A stretch of DNA of 64,000 nucleotides, from the NCBI GenBank assembly GCA_041320695.1, contig JBGGOQ010000005.1, positions 86,118 to 150,117 on the forward strand, written 5' to 3'. Source of the DNA: Caldicellulosiruptoraceae bacterium PP1. Lineage in GTDB: Bacteria; Bacillota; Thermoanaerobacteria; Caldicellulosiruptorales; Caldicellulosiruptoraceae. How positions within the stretch are numbered: the stretch's first letter is position 1; every line of letters starts with the position of its first letter. The notes under the pieces were generated by a model. That model was not told where the DNA came from. It did no database searches and saw only the letters and a program-made list of their open reading frames with translations. Of the stretch, positions 47,355 through 56,567 are shown in pieces. The translations under genes were made by a program, and so were the position numbers.

Positions 47355-47435
47355 GTGCGTTTTAACAATATTACCGTTGTTTTTCTCACAATGTTCTTTA
47401 TGGTCTTAAGGAATGTTACTGGAAACAAAAAGTAA
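47355..47435 (+). CDS. 26-aa membrane peptide
   Basis: GTG start at 47355 with AGAAGGTGA upstream; product (V)RFNNITVVFLTMFFMVLRN... has one short hydrophobic helix and a basic end. It precedes the YitT gene by 37 bases in the same direction. Real coding status uncertain. Confidence 0.4.
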   Translation: MRFNNITVVFLTMFFMVLRNVTGNKK

Positions 47436-47472
47436 GAATAAAAAAGGGAAATGAGTTTTGAGGGGTGATTAA

Positions 47473-48332
47473 ATGACACGAAAAAACCGAATTATTAGAG
47501 AAGCAAACAGATATTTTTTTCTTTTTATCGGGTCAATATTGGCAGCTGTAGGACTGGAAATATTTCTTGTGCCAAATAACATTATAGACGGTGGCATTGT
47601 CGGTATATCAATTATAACAAGTTATTTAGCAAAAATACCTTTAAGTGTGTTTATATGCGTTTTTAATTTACCCTTCTTATTTTTGGGGTATAAACAAATT
47701 GGAAAGACATTTGTCTTTTCGTCTTTGTTTTCCATTGTATCCTTATCGGTCTGGGTATATGTTTTCCACCCTATACCGGGTTTAACAAATGATGTTTTAC
47801 TTGCTGCGGTATTCGGTGGAATAATTTTGGGTATCGGTGTTGGTATGAGATTATTCGTAATGGCGGTTCGCTTGACGGAACAGAAATGGTGGCAATTATC
47901 ATTAATAAACGTACTGCCTTTTCTGTTGGTGAAATTGTTATGTTTTTCAACATTTTCATTTTAAGTAGTGCAGGTCTTGTTTTTGGCTGGGATAGGGCAA
48001 TGTATTCCCTTATTGCTTATTTTATCGCTTTTAAAGTTATTGACGTAACAATTGAAGGTCTGGATGAAGCAAAAGCTGCAATTATTATATCTGACAAGGG
48101 TGAAGAAATCGCTGAATCAATAACAGACCGTCTTGGTAGAGGGGTAACATTTTTGGAGGGTAAAGGTGGATTTTCAAAAAATCAAAAAACAATTCTTTAT
48201 TCTGTTGTAACACGTTTGGAAGTAGCGAAACTTAAATCAATCATATATGACAAAGATGAAAATGCGTTTGTTACAATAAATGATGTTTCTGATGTAATGG
48301 GTGGAAAGCACAGGAAACGTGCAATTCATTAA
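47473..48332 (+). pseudogene. YitT family membrane protein, frameshifted
   Basis: ATG 47473 opens the DUF161 membrane domain ('LAAVGLEIFLVPNNIIDGGIVGISIITSYL'). Near 47848 the frame shifts: the sequence RNGGSLDGTEMVA, normally continuous with GIGVGM in this family, is in another frame and runs to 48332. That second part holds the remaining spans and the C-terminal DUF2179 ligand domain ('DVTIEGLDEAKAAIIIS...DRLGRGVTFLEGKGGFSK'). One single-base indel accounts for the break. The family has no firmly assigned function. Confidence 0.88.
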
Positions 48333-48900
48333 TACGTTATGAGAGGATAACATAATTCACCGATATACCGGCTTATATTATAATAGCTGCATGTACTCTC
48401 TATCCGTGGCGGATGACTCCATGCCCTACATCTATTAAGACTTTGAAGTTTCCTTTCAACACTAAAAATGTTGTGTTGATGTAAATAATAATTTAAACCA
48501 ACGGGGACGGTTCTGACTGGCTCACTTGTATGCAAAACGAACCATTCATAACCTTCCCTTTTAGCCATAGCCACTGGCTCATATAGGAAAATATGGAAAG
48601 CTGGTGAGAACCGTCTCCGTTGGCTCACCGAACATGATGAAGGAACCTGCTTATTCGGGCATGGTTCCCTTACGTGTTTTCTTTTGCTTGCTTTTCATAG
48701 TCCGAAGCCACGTCAAGTGCGTGGTGAGGATAGAGAGAAAATAATAGATAAATTAAGGTTTGGAGTATTATGCCCTTTTTTGTTGTTTATTAATCTAAGC
48801 GGCTTGATAATAAATTGCAATGAATATCTCAATTTCAAATTGATAAAAGTTGAAATTAAACAAAAAGTGTAATACTATAAAAATATAGATATACTTAAAA
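48333..48900. repeat. non-coding stretch with imperfect inverted repeat
   Basis: No supported gene in ~570 bases. CCAACGGGGACGGTTCTGAC (48499-48518) and its near-complement GTGAGAACCGTCTCCGTTGG (48603-48622) form an inverted repeat spaced ~85 bases, each followed by GGCTCAC. Further on, CCACG-TCAAGTG-CGTGG is a small hairpin. The GC-rich character suggests a decayed repeat element. Confidence 0.55.
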
Positions 48901-48912
48901 TAGGAGAAGTAA

Positions 48913-49929
48913 ATGAAGGTACAAAATCCACATGATAAATTCTTTAAAGAAACATTTTCAAACATAGAAGTAACAAAGGACTTTTTAATAAATTATCTTC
49001 CAGAAGGAATAGTTAAAATAATAGACTTAGATACACTAGAATTACAAAAGGATAGCTTTATAAATGAAGAACTACAAGAAGTATTTTCAGACATGCTATT
49101 TAGAGTGAATATAAATAACAATGATGGATATATTTACTTTCTTTTTGAACATAAAAGCTATGTAAGTAGACAAACAGCACTTCAACTTTTAAAATACATG
49201 ATAGAAATATGGGAAGCAAATATCAAAAAAGAAGGTACAGGTAAAATTCCAATAATAATACCCATTGTGATATATCACGGTAGGGAAAAGTGGAGGTTAA
49301 AAACTAACCTTGGAGATATGATAGAATGCTATGATGATTTGGAAAATGATATAAAGAGGTTTATACCGAATTATGAGTATCTATTATATGACATATCAAG
49401 ATACAAAGATGAAGATATAAAAGGACAAGTACAGCTTAGAATAATGCTTTCAATTTTTAGAGATATATTTATAAAGGATGCAAGGGGAATACAAGAGACT
49501 ATAATAAAGGCTGCAAAATATTTAGCAGAGCTAGAGGATAAACAAACAGGAGTACAGTACTTTGAAACATATATGAGATACATATTTAGTGCATATACAG
49601 ACATGACAAGAAGTGATTTTGAGAATATAGCAAAGGAAATAGAGAAAACATTTATAGAGGGGAGTGAAAATATTATGACATTAGCGGATATATTCAGAGA
49701 AGAGGGTATGCAAGAAGGAATCAAAAAAGGAATAGAAAAAGGAATAGAAAAAGGCGAGACAATGGCACTTGTAAAAACAGCCATTAAATTACTAACTAAG
49801 AAGTTTGGTATTATACCAAATGAATTAAAAGAAAAGCTACAAGAACTAGATGCAACAACATTAGAAATAATAGTTGAAAATATATTAGATATTGAAAGGT
49901 TAGATGAGTTAAATAAGTATTTTAAATAA
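48913..49929 (+). CDS. Rpn/PDDEXK family nuclease (transposase_31-like)
   Basis: 338 aa from ATG 48913. The N-terminal nuclease domain is recognisable from 'NPHDKFFKETFSNIEVTKDFLINYLP', 'EVFSDMLFRVN' (catalytic D), 'IYFLFEHKSYVSRQTALQLLKYM' (E-x-K) and 'IIIPIVIYHGREKW'. The C-terminus contains a charged repeat region (GMQEGIKKGIEKGIEKGE). Rpn proteins promote RecA-independent recombination in E. coli; they are frequent in mobile-element-rich genomes. Ends in a good terminator. Confidence 0.88.
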   Translation: MKVQNPHDKFFKETFSNIEVTKDFLINYLPEGIVKIIDLDTLELQKDSFINEELQEVFSDMLFRVNINNNDGYIYFLFEHKSYVSRQTALQLLKYMIEIWEANIKKEGTGKIPIIIPIVIYHGREKWRLKTNLGDMIECYDDLENDIKRFIPNYEYLLYDISRYKDEDIKGQVQLRIMLSIFRDIFIKDARGIQETIIKAAKYLAELEDKQTGVQYFETYMRYIFSAYTDMTRSDFENIAKEIEKTFIEGSENIMTLADIFREEGMQEGIKKGIEKGIEKGETMALVKTAIKLLTKKFGIIPNELKEKLQELDATTLEIIVENILDIERLDELNKYFK

Positions 49930-49937
49930 TTACTAAG

Positions 49938-49973
49938 CCTAGTGAACTTTAATATGTTTACTAGGTGTTTTTT
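49938..49973 (+). terminator. terminator after Rpn gene
   Basis: CCTAGTGAAC (49938-49947) pairs with GTTTACTAGG (49956-49965) and is followed by TG and seven T residues. Confidence 0.85.
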
Positions 49974-50025
49974 TAAAAAATTAAATAATATATGGTTTTG
50001 ATAAGGGTGTGAAAATAATTTTGTG

Positions 50026-50512
50026 GTGCGGCCGGGAAAGGACGTACAGTTTAGCGGGTGGAAATCCCGTCTAGAAAACCTACAGTCAGGGTACTAGTAG
50101 CGAGTTTTGGAGCATTACAAGTAATTGTAATGTTTGTAATGTTTAAGCGTAGACAGTTAGGTAGTAGGCCTAAATCCTGCGAAGGCGAGTGATTGAGCCT
50201 CGAAAATTTTACAAAGTTGGGAAGACCGACAGGCTCACAAACTAGGAAGGCAATACTGCTGTTACAGAAATTCAAATACGAAATTGTGAAAATTCTATTT
50301 AAATGGCTGAACCGAAGAAGTCAAAGAAAAAGTTTTACTATTGACAAATTTAGAAAATATCTTAAACTAAATCCACTTCCTTATCCGAAAATATATGTGA
50401 ATATTATGAGTTAAATAGCAAAGGCAAATGATTATGCGAAGAGCCGTATGCCTTAATTGGGCACGTACGGTTCTGTGAGGGGCAAATGCTGCAAACCATT
50501 TATTTACTTGAC
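50026..50512 (+). ncRNA. group II intron, ORF largely deleted (copy 1)
   Basis: Starts with the consensus GTGCG after the exon end TTTTGTG, and carries domain I motifs shared with copy 2. Domain V is present (GAGCCGTATG...CGTACGGTTCTGTGAGGGG, ~50438-50482), and a domain VI-like helix ends at CTTGAC (50512). The downstream exon TATTTGATATATTTTACC continues the IS256 sequence. Most of the reverse-transcriptase gene is deleted near 50255; its last ~50 codons remain. Confidence 0.88.
50256..50414 (+). pseudogene. C-terminal fragment of group II intron maturase (LtrA type)
   Basis: Reads 'QKFKYEIVKILFKWLNRRSQRKSFTIDKFRKYLKLNPLPYPKIYVNIMS', the thumb/X-domain end of an intron-encoded reverse transcriptase. 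The N-terminal RT domains were removed by a deletion that fused domain I-side sequence to this fragment. Confidence 0.8.
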
Positions 50513-50729
50513 TATTTGATATATTTTACCTTCTTCTTGAACAAGAAAATTAACATTAAAATTATTTTTCTGTAATTTATTATTACCAAAAATTATTACT
50601 TTATGCATAAAATGATTTGATTTATGCAATAATGTTTAATATAGGGCAGTATTGTTTAAAAATACTACTCTTTTGATTTTTCTATGCTTAAATGGAACAA
50701 TAGAAAAATTCGCAAAAATTCTTTTGTTA

Positions 50730-51010
50730 TTATTTTATATAATTGCCTAATTGTTTAGGATATAATATCATTAGCTGATTCAATGTCATATCCCAATTTC
50801 TATATCTTTGTGTCCATTTCTTGAATTATCAGTTTCTTTATACTTTACATCATACTTTGAATATCCTAGATTAGTTTCGAGTTCTGCTTCAAGTATATCT
50901 TGAATAGCATTTTTAAATCGTTTTTTAAGACTTTCATAAATGTCATTTATACTTTGAATATTATTCTCTTTTATAAATTCTCTTAATTGTTCTTTTGTCA
51001 TTAAACTCAT
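50730..51010 (-). pseudogene. IS256 transposase with large internal deletion
   Basis: From the ATG at 51010 (AGGAGG RBS) the N-terminus 'MTKEQLREFIKENNIQSINDIYESLKKRFKNAIQDILEAELETNLGY...DNSRNG' is a mutator-type transposase. At AAGAAATGG the sequence jumps to the extreme C-terminal region seen in copy 2 ('KKWTQRYRNWDM') in a shifted frame. All three catalytic residues are gone. The stop of the original gene lies at 50730. Confidence 0.85.
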
Positions 51011-51257
51011 AATAAAAAACCTCCTTCTCAGCATTTTTATTTTCTTATTGTTAATTCTTGCTAAGAAGAAAGTTTTTATTCTTATTTACACAAATTTCTT
51101 AACAGTCTCAAGAAACAAGTTTGGTTTCTATATCTGAAAGTTATTCATCTGTACATTAATTTCTCTATTGAACCGACTTGTACCGAACAGTACGCACGGT
51201 AATGTGAGTAGGAGTTGAATAAAATAGTGATTCATCTACTACTCAATTATTGCCAAG

Positions 51258-52280
51258 CTAAATTATTTTAACAGAGTTACCTTCAATAATATCTACAGGC
51301 AGAACGTAGATGTTTGATGAGGGATTTGCATTGTGGTAATGATTTACAATTAAATCGATGGACATTTCAGCCTTTAATTTAATGTTTTGATTTACTGTTG
51401 TAAGTTCTGGTATAAAATATTTTGACGATTGAAGATTATCATAGCTAACAATAGAAAGATCATCTGGTACTCTAACATTATACTTGGATAGTCCTTTGAT
51501 CAGCCCCATTGTAACAATATCTGAAATAACAAAAAATGCTGTTACTTTACCTATCAACGGCAATATTTTTTCTGCTAAGCTTATTCCGCTTCGGTAATTT
51601 AGATTAGTTTCGAAAATGAAATTTTTGTTAATTCCCAATTCATAGTCATTTAACGCCTTGCAAAAGCCCTCATATCGCCATTGATGAATAACACTCGATT
51701 TGATTTCACCACAAATTAGTCCAATTTTCTGATGGTTTCTTTTTATTAAATACTCTGTCGCTAAGTAAGCTCCTTTTTTATCATCGCTGTAAATATAATA
51801 GAAATTATCGTAAACATAATCATAATCAATTAATACGATAGGAACAAGGCTTTCTTTTAGAGTTTGAAAAAGTTTGTTGTCAAATTTACCCAAGCAAATT
51901 AATCCAGAGACCGCTTTTGAGTTTATTAGTTTTTTGATGTTATTTTTATCGCTGTAGTCTGTTATTAAAATGCTGTAGCCGTGTTCAACAGCTTTATAAT
52001 GAGCACTTGCTAAAAATTCAATGAAAAAAGGATTATCTGTCAAAACAGAAGCTTTCTCATCTTTAAATATTGAAATTAAAATTCCAATAACATTACTTTT
52101 TTGTTTGGCTAAGTTACGAGCAGTAACATTAGGTGTATATCCTACTTCATCAATAATTTTTAAAATTCTTTTTCTTGTTTCTTCATTTATTCGTCCTACA
52201 TTATTTATTACATAAGAAATGGTTGCTGTAGATACACCTGCTAATTCAGCGATATCTTTAATAGTTATCTTTTTTTTCAT
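51258..52280 (-). CDS. LacI-family transcriptional regulator
   Basis: 340 aa. N-terminal HTH 'TIKDIAELAGVSTATISYVINNVGRINEETRKRILKIIDEVGYTPNVTAR' includes the hinge helix. A periplasmic-binding-type sugar sensor domain follows (~60-335, e.g. 'IGLICGEIKSSVIHQWRYEGFCKAL', 'FFVISDIVTMGLIKGLSKYNVRVPDDLSIVSYDN'). It is divergent from the alpha-glucan operon and probably represses it through the operator at 52472. The ligand is presumably an alpha-glucan breakdown sugar (inference). Confidence 0.93.
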   Translation of the reverse strand: MKKKITIKDIAELAGVSTATISYVINNVGRINEETRKRILKIIDEVGYTPNVTARNLAKQKSNVIGILISIFKDEKASVLTDNPFFIEFLASAHYKAVEHGYSILITDYSDKNNIKKLINSKAVSGLICLGKFDNKLFQTLKESLVPIVLIDYDYVYDNFYYIYSDDKKGAYLATEYLIKRNHQKIGLICGEIKSSVIHQWRYEGFCKALNDYELGINKNFIFETNLNYRSGISLAEKILPLIGKVTAFFVISDIVTMGLIKGLSKYNVRVPDDLSIVSYDNLQSSKYFIPELTTVNQNIKLKAEMSIDLIVNHYHNANPSSNIYVLPVDIIEGNSVKII

Positions 52281-52431
52281 TTTACACCTCTCAAAGTATG
52301 TTTAAATATTTAATAGTTTAACCATTTAACCAACTAAGGTAGTTTATCAATTATTTATTATATAATTTAGTCATTTATCTATCAACAGATATAAGTGCAT
52401 AAGGTAACTTTTCAAAAATTTATAAAACCAC

Positions 52432-52459
52432 TTGACTTTTAATATTGTTAATATATAAT
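52432..52459 (+). promoter_or_regulatory. promoter of glucan operon
   Basis: TTGACT (52432-52437), 16-base spacer, TATAAT (52454-52459). Start predicted near 52466, directly before a LacI-type operator. Confidence 0.78.
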
Positions 52460-52471
52460 AATAACTAGTTA

Positions 52472-52487
52472 GGTTAAGCGATTAATC
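52472..52487. promoter_or_regulatory. LacI-type operator
   Basis: GGTTAAGCGATTAATC: twelve of sixteen positions agree with its own reverse complement and the centre is CG, as in LacI-family sites. It lies within the first ~20 transcribed bases, where binding would block elongation or initiation. The divergent LacI-type gene is the obvious candidate. Confidence 0.65.
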
Positions 52488-52542
52488 AAATTAATTATGG
52501 CACTCAAATTAGTGCTAATTTCACAAATGAGGAGGTAAACAG

Positions 52543-54453
52543 TTGTATAAAGGTGTGGCAACAGTAGGTTTTGAAAATTTTACGGCGTTATATTCCAATT
52601 CAGAAAGTTTTTCAGAAGGTTTTAGCAGAGGTATTCAGCATCTTTTTTACAATGATTATACGTATGATTTGATCAGAAAAGGTATAACATTGATAAGAAA
52701 CGGAGAAGAGTTGTTGTATTCAAATATTACATATGATTTACATCATGCACCAGAAGAAATTGAAATAGTGGAGGAAAGCTGGGAAAATTTATATAAAGTC
52801 TATTCAAAATATAAAGAATATAAAGGCCTTGAAAGGAAAAGTTTTTGTTATGCTCTTGATAATGGTATAGTAATTGAAGAAACGATAAGAAACAATAGTT
52901 CTACAAATATCTCTATAGATATTTTTGCTTATATTGTTTTTAACAATACAAAAAAAGGTTTGTTGGAATACAACAGAGATTATGATTGTTTGATTTGGGA
53001 TAGCGGATTTGACGATAAATGTGTAATTATCGGACTGGATATAAAAAGTGATTTTCATGTATTGTCAGTTGAACATATAAATTTTGATTTTGCAAGTTTT
53101 CAGAGAATATTACAAAAAGAATATAACCAAAAAGATCATCTAAAAAGTGAATTTGGTATTTCGGCTGCAATTGGGAGGCAATACAACATAGCACCGAATG
53201 AGGAGATATTATTTAGATGGTTTATTATACCATCCAAAAAAATTGAAGAAGGATTAAAATTTCTTCAAAGAATTAAAAATATTAATCTCCAAGAATATGA
53301 AAAGGTGATTTATAGCAGTTTTATAAATCAAACTTCCAAAGTAATAGACTCCAACAAATATGCTAATGAGAAATGGAAGGAAATTTATTACCGTAACTTA
53401 TTGGCTATAAAAAGTGTTAATTTAAATGGTTTTATTCCAGCAGATATTACAGGACATTACTTTACATATTTGGGTCCATGCTTTTATCCGAGAGATGCAT
53501 TGATGGTTGCTAAAGCTTTTCTTTATTCTGGGCTTTTTAAAGAAGCAAAAAAAATATTTAACTTTTTAAGCAATTTAGAATTTAAGAGAAAAGGTGAGTT
53601 TTATCAACGTTATGACTGTTATTGTAACACCTCAGAAGGAGCAAACAACTATGTAGAGCATCAATTGGACTCAATTGGCTATTATTTAAGTTTGATTAAA
53701 TATTATTTTGATTTAACAGGAGAATTACTTATTAACAAAGACAAATTAGAAGAAATTATTCATTGTTGTGAATATTACAAAGGTTATAACAACCTAATTG
53801 GTCCTGAGGGCGGAGTCAATGAAGGAGTATATGGGCAAGCATATATTACTTCAACAAATATGTTTATTTTGGGTGGATTAATAAATGCAAAAAAACTACT
53901 AAAGGTTATATATCCAACTGATGTTAGCCTCAAAAACAAGATAGATTCTCTAATTGAAGATATTTCTGAAGGTATCGAAACTATGTGGGACAAGGATTAT
54001 AAGTATTATTATTATGGTTTTTCGCATACCACTAAATGTGTTGTAAAAAGGTATGATACTCCTCAGTATTTTTCACCTTTATATGGTTATTATAATGAGA
54101 AGATGTTAGATAATAACATTTACTTACTAAAAAATGCCTCATTTCATGAGGATGGAATAGGATATTCCCAGCAGAGCTATCATCATGGTGTATGGATTTT
54201 TAATACTGCCGCATGTGCACAGTTTAATTATTTTGCAGGTGATATTACTGAATATATCAAAAAAATAGAATGGCTCTTAAAACATACAAATAATTTTGGA
54301 CTTATGCCTGAGGCTGTAGATGCTAAAAATGAATATATATGTTATATAAATCCACTTATGTGGGCATGTGCCGAAATGGTCTCTGCATTGGCATATCCTT
54401 ATTACAAGGAAGTTTATGCTAACAATTTTCGGGAGATAAAATTTGATAGCTGA
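52543..54453 (+). CDS. GH15-like (alpha/alpha)6 glycoside hydrolase
   Basis: 636 aa from TTG 52543, supported by GAGGAGGT nine bases upstream. No signal peptide, so cytosolic. An N-terminal beta-sandwich (~1-280) precedes an (alpha/alpha)6 barrel (~290-630). 'GHYFTYLGPCFYPRDALMVAKAFLYSG' corresponds to the sugar-binding W-x-RDA region of glucoamylase-type enzymes; 'VEHQLDSIGYYL' and 'GLMPEAVDAKNEYICYINPLMWACAEMV' carry probable acidic catalytic residues. It would cleave imported alpha-oligosaccharides. Related GH63/GH94-like families are alternatives. Confidence 0.72.
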   Translation: MYKGVATVGFENFTALYSNSESFSEGFSRGIQHLFYNDYTYDLIRKGITLIRNGEELLYSNITYDLHHAPEEIEIVEESWENLYKVYSKYKEYKGLERKSFCYALDNGIVIEETIRNNSSTNISIDIFAYIVFNNTKKGLLEYNRDYDCLIWDSGFDDKCVIIGLDIKSDFHVLSVEHINFDFASFQRILQKEYNQKDHLKSEFGISAAIGRQYNIAPNEEILFRWFIIPSKKIEEGLKFLQRIKNINLQEYEKVIYSSFINQTSKVIDSNKYANEKWKEIYYRNLLAIKSVNLNGFIPADITGHYFTYLGPCFYPRDALMVAKAFLYSGLFKEAKKIFNFLSNLEFKRKGEFYQRYDCYCNTSEGANNYVEHQLDSIGYYLSLIKYYFDLTGELLINKDKLEEIIHCCEYYKGYNNLIGPEGGVNEGVYGQAYITSTNMFILGGLINAKKLLKVIYPTDVSLKNKIDSLIEDISEGIETMWDKDYKYYYYGFSHTTKCVVKRYDTPQYFSPLYGYYNEKMLDNNIYLLKNASFHEDGIGYSQQSYHHGVWIFNTAACAQFNYFAGDITEYIKKIEWLLKHTNNFGLMPEAVDAKNEYICYINPLMWACAEMVSALAYPYYKEVYANNFREIKFDS

Positions 54454-54509
54454 ATGGTTGTCAAATTTTATCAAAAATAAATCTATATTAACTAAGAGGA
54501 GGTTTTTCT

Positions 54510-56399
54510 ATGCGTGGTGTCAAGTCGTATTTCAAAAAAGCTTTTCTTGTGCTCCTTATTGTTAGTTTTATTGCTAGCAGTTTGTTAGTGTTTGATTTTG
54601 GGAATGCAGCAACAAAACTCAACAACGCCGAAAAGGTTTTCAGAGCTCTTGATAGTTGGCCAAAGCCACCTTTATATCAGGGCAACGTTTTTGCTTCTGG
54701 TGGCGTAGGCTACTATGGTGAAAGGTTTATGTTTGAAGGATTATTCCTTATTGTAAGATCTACTGACCAAATATTTAATAGATTAGCTCAATCATATGAA
54801 CACAAGGGCAATAAAACAATAGTGCACTTGAGAAAAAATGTAAAATGGCATGACGGACAAAAGTTTACAAGTAAAGATGTATGGGCTTATTATATCTTAA
54901 ATAATGGAGTTGATGCTGCAAGAAGATTAGATAGTATTGAAACACCTGACGATTATACTGTAGTATTTAACTGGCATGAACCAGCTCCTTTCCCTGAACT
55001 TAGAATAATATTCCTTGCTCAAGATAGACAAGGAACAATTCCTTATCACATTTATAAGAAATATGTTGATAATGCTGCTAAGATTCTCAACAGTGCTAAA
55101 AAGACAAATGATCCTGCAAAACGAGGACCATTTGGATATGAAATCACTGACAATATAAGGAAACAGTTAGACAATAATTGGCAACTATTTTTAAAGTATA
55201 ATCCTAAAAAACCTATTGGTACTGGACCATTTAAGTTTTATGCAGTTTCTGATACTCAATTGGTTCTTGTAAAAAATAAAGACTATTGGGATGCTAAGAA
55301 TGTGACATTTGAGAAGGTTGCATTTTACCAAGTAAATGATTTGTCATCCCAATATGCTATGTTAAGAGCTGGGAAATTAGAAAACTTTAATTATACTCAA
55401 CCCAAGGATGTTTTAGAATCAATCTTAAATGCTAACAAAAATTTGGTTCATTACAAAATGTTTGATCCGGCTTGTGCAGGTTTGATTTTGAATGTAAGAA
55501 AATATCCATTCAATAATGTAAAATTCAGACAAGCATTGGTTTACGCACTTGACAGAACAAAGATAAGAGAATTTGCAAATTATTATGCAACCGAATATAA
55601 AAAATATTCTTCTTTAGGAATAGCTCAATCAGAGCTCAATAAATGGGTTTCAGTGGATACCCAGAAAAAAATGACAAATTATTCTTACAATCTTAAAAAG
55701 GCCGAACAATTGTTAAAAGAAATAGGATGGAAAAAAGGTGCAGATGGTATATGGGTAGATCCAAATGGGAAGAAATATGAGTTTTACATTGGGGTAGCTG
55801 CAGGATGGGAAGCTGTTATAAATTATTCTCAAGCTGTAGCAGAACAGTTAACAGCGTTCGGATTGCCAACCAAAGTGAAAATAGTTGAAGGAAGCACATA
55901 TTGGCAAAAAGTTCAAGAAGGAGCTTATGATATAGGTACTGACTGGGTTGATATTACATGGTATTCTTCAGATCCTTATTTCTATCTTAGTCAGACATTT
56001 GGATGGATAGCAACTATTAATGGATTACCAAGAGATTCAAAGACAGGAAAACTAACTTTAAAATTAAAAGGAGCTAATGGTAAGGAAATTGATGTTGCTA
56101 AGATACTTGATGAGTATCCATATACTTACGATTTAAAGAAAAGAATGCAGATGGTAAACGACTTGGTATATGCAATTAATGAAAATGCATTTAATATCGC
56201 ATTGTATCAAAATACAACAGGAGTTTGGATAAATACTAAGACTTTCGGTGGAAAGTTACCAATGGCAGATCAATTTGCAAAATATAATAGGAATATGCCA
56301 CTTCCAACAAATAGGGAAGACAAACGAAGAATAGCTATACTAAACCTTGGTTTCGGAGGGTATATGTCATTAGTTAATGGAGAATATCAACCAAATTAG
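54510..56399 (+). CDS. ABC transporter substrate-binding protein, family 5 (Opp/Dpp type)
   Basis: 629 aa, RBS AGAGGAGG. A hydrophobic N-terminal export signal (~8-33) lacks a lipobox cysteine, which is unusual for a Gram-positive binding protein. The SBP_bac_5 domain is marked by 'VHLRKNVKWHDGQKFTSKDVWAYYI', 'GTGPFKFYAVSDTQLVLVKNKDYWD' and 'FNNVKFRQALVYALDR'. The family binds peptides, but in thermophilic anaerobes and Thermotoga members also oligosaccharides. Neighbouring glycosidases suggest a sugar ligand here. Confidence 0.85.
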   Translation: MRGVKSYFKKAFLVLLIVSFIASSLLVFDFGNAATKLNNAEKVFRALDSWPKPPLYQGNVFASGGVGYYGERFMFEGLFLIVRSTDQIFNRLAQSYEHKGNKTIVHLRKNVKWHDGQKFTSKDVWAYYILNNGVDAARRLDSIETPDDYTVVFNWHEPAPFPELRIIFLAQDRQGTIPYHIYKKYVDNAAKILNSAKKTNDPAKRGPFGYEITDNIRKQLDNNWQLFLKYNPKKPIGTGPFKFYAVSDTQLVLVKNKDYWDAKNVTFEKVAFYQVNDLSSQYAMLRAGKLENFNYTQPKDVLESILNANKNLVHYKMFDPACAGLILNVRKYPFNNVKFRQALVYALDRTKIREFANYYATEYKKYSSLGIAQSELNKWVSVDTQKKMTNYSYNLKKAEQLLKEIGWKKGADGIWVDPNGKKYEFYIGVAAGWEAVINYSQAVAEQLTAFGLPTKVKIVEGSTYWQKVQEGAYDIGTDWVDITWYSSDPYFYLSQTFGWIATINGLPRDSKTGKLTLKLKGANGKEIDVAKILDEYPYTYDLKKRMQMVNDLVYAINENAFNIALYQNTTGVWINTKTFGGKLPMADQFAKYNRNMPLPTNREDKRRIAILNLGFGGYMSLVNGEYQPN

Positions 56400-56455
56400 A
56401 AAGCAAAATTATAAAGTTTTAAAGGTATGTATAAATAAAAATATATAAGAGAGGG

Positions 56456-56520
56456 CGAGGCTCTATTACTTTAAAGACAGAATTTATTTAGACATGATGG
56501 GAGAGAGCCTCGACCTTTCT
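56456..56520 (+). other. intra-operon hairpin between binding protein and permease
   Basis: CGAGGCTCT (56456-56464) pairs with AGAGCCTCG (56504-56512) across a 39-base loop, followed by ACCTTTCTTTG. It lies in the 160-base gap after the binding protein gene. Such hairpins often stabilise or attenuate mRNA so that binding protein exceeds permease. Confidence 0.6.
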
Positions 56521-56567
56521 TTGCAAATTTGCTAAATTTAATTTTTTAAGAAAGAGGGAAAGTGGTG

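Larger units (their letters stand above)
50005..51109 (-). mobile_element. IS256-family remnant carrying a group II intron (copy 1)
   Basis: Left end GGGTGTGAAAATAATTTTG starts at 50005; right end (complement of GAGACTGTTAAGAAATTTG) finishes at 51109. The intron sits 21 bases inside the left end, and the transposase gene is internally deleted. A closely related element lies at 63003 onward, and the flanking ~200 bases of the left half are nearly identical in the two copies. Confidence 0.75.

Noticed and set aside
48329..48628. Minus-strand open frame of 99 codons
   Set aside because: It spans the inverted repeat region, has no RBS and an unusual composition; more likely decayed repeat DNA.
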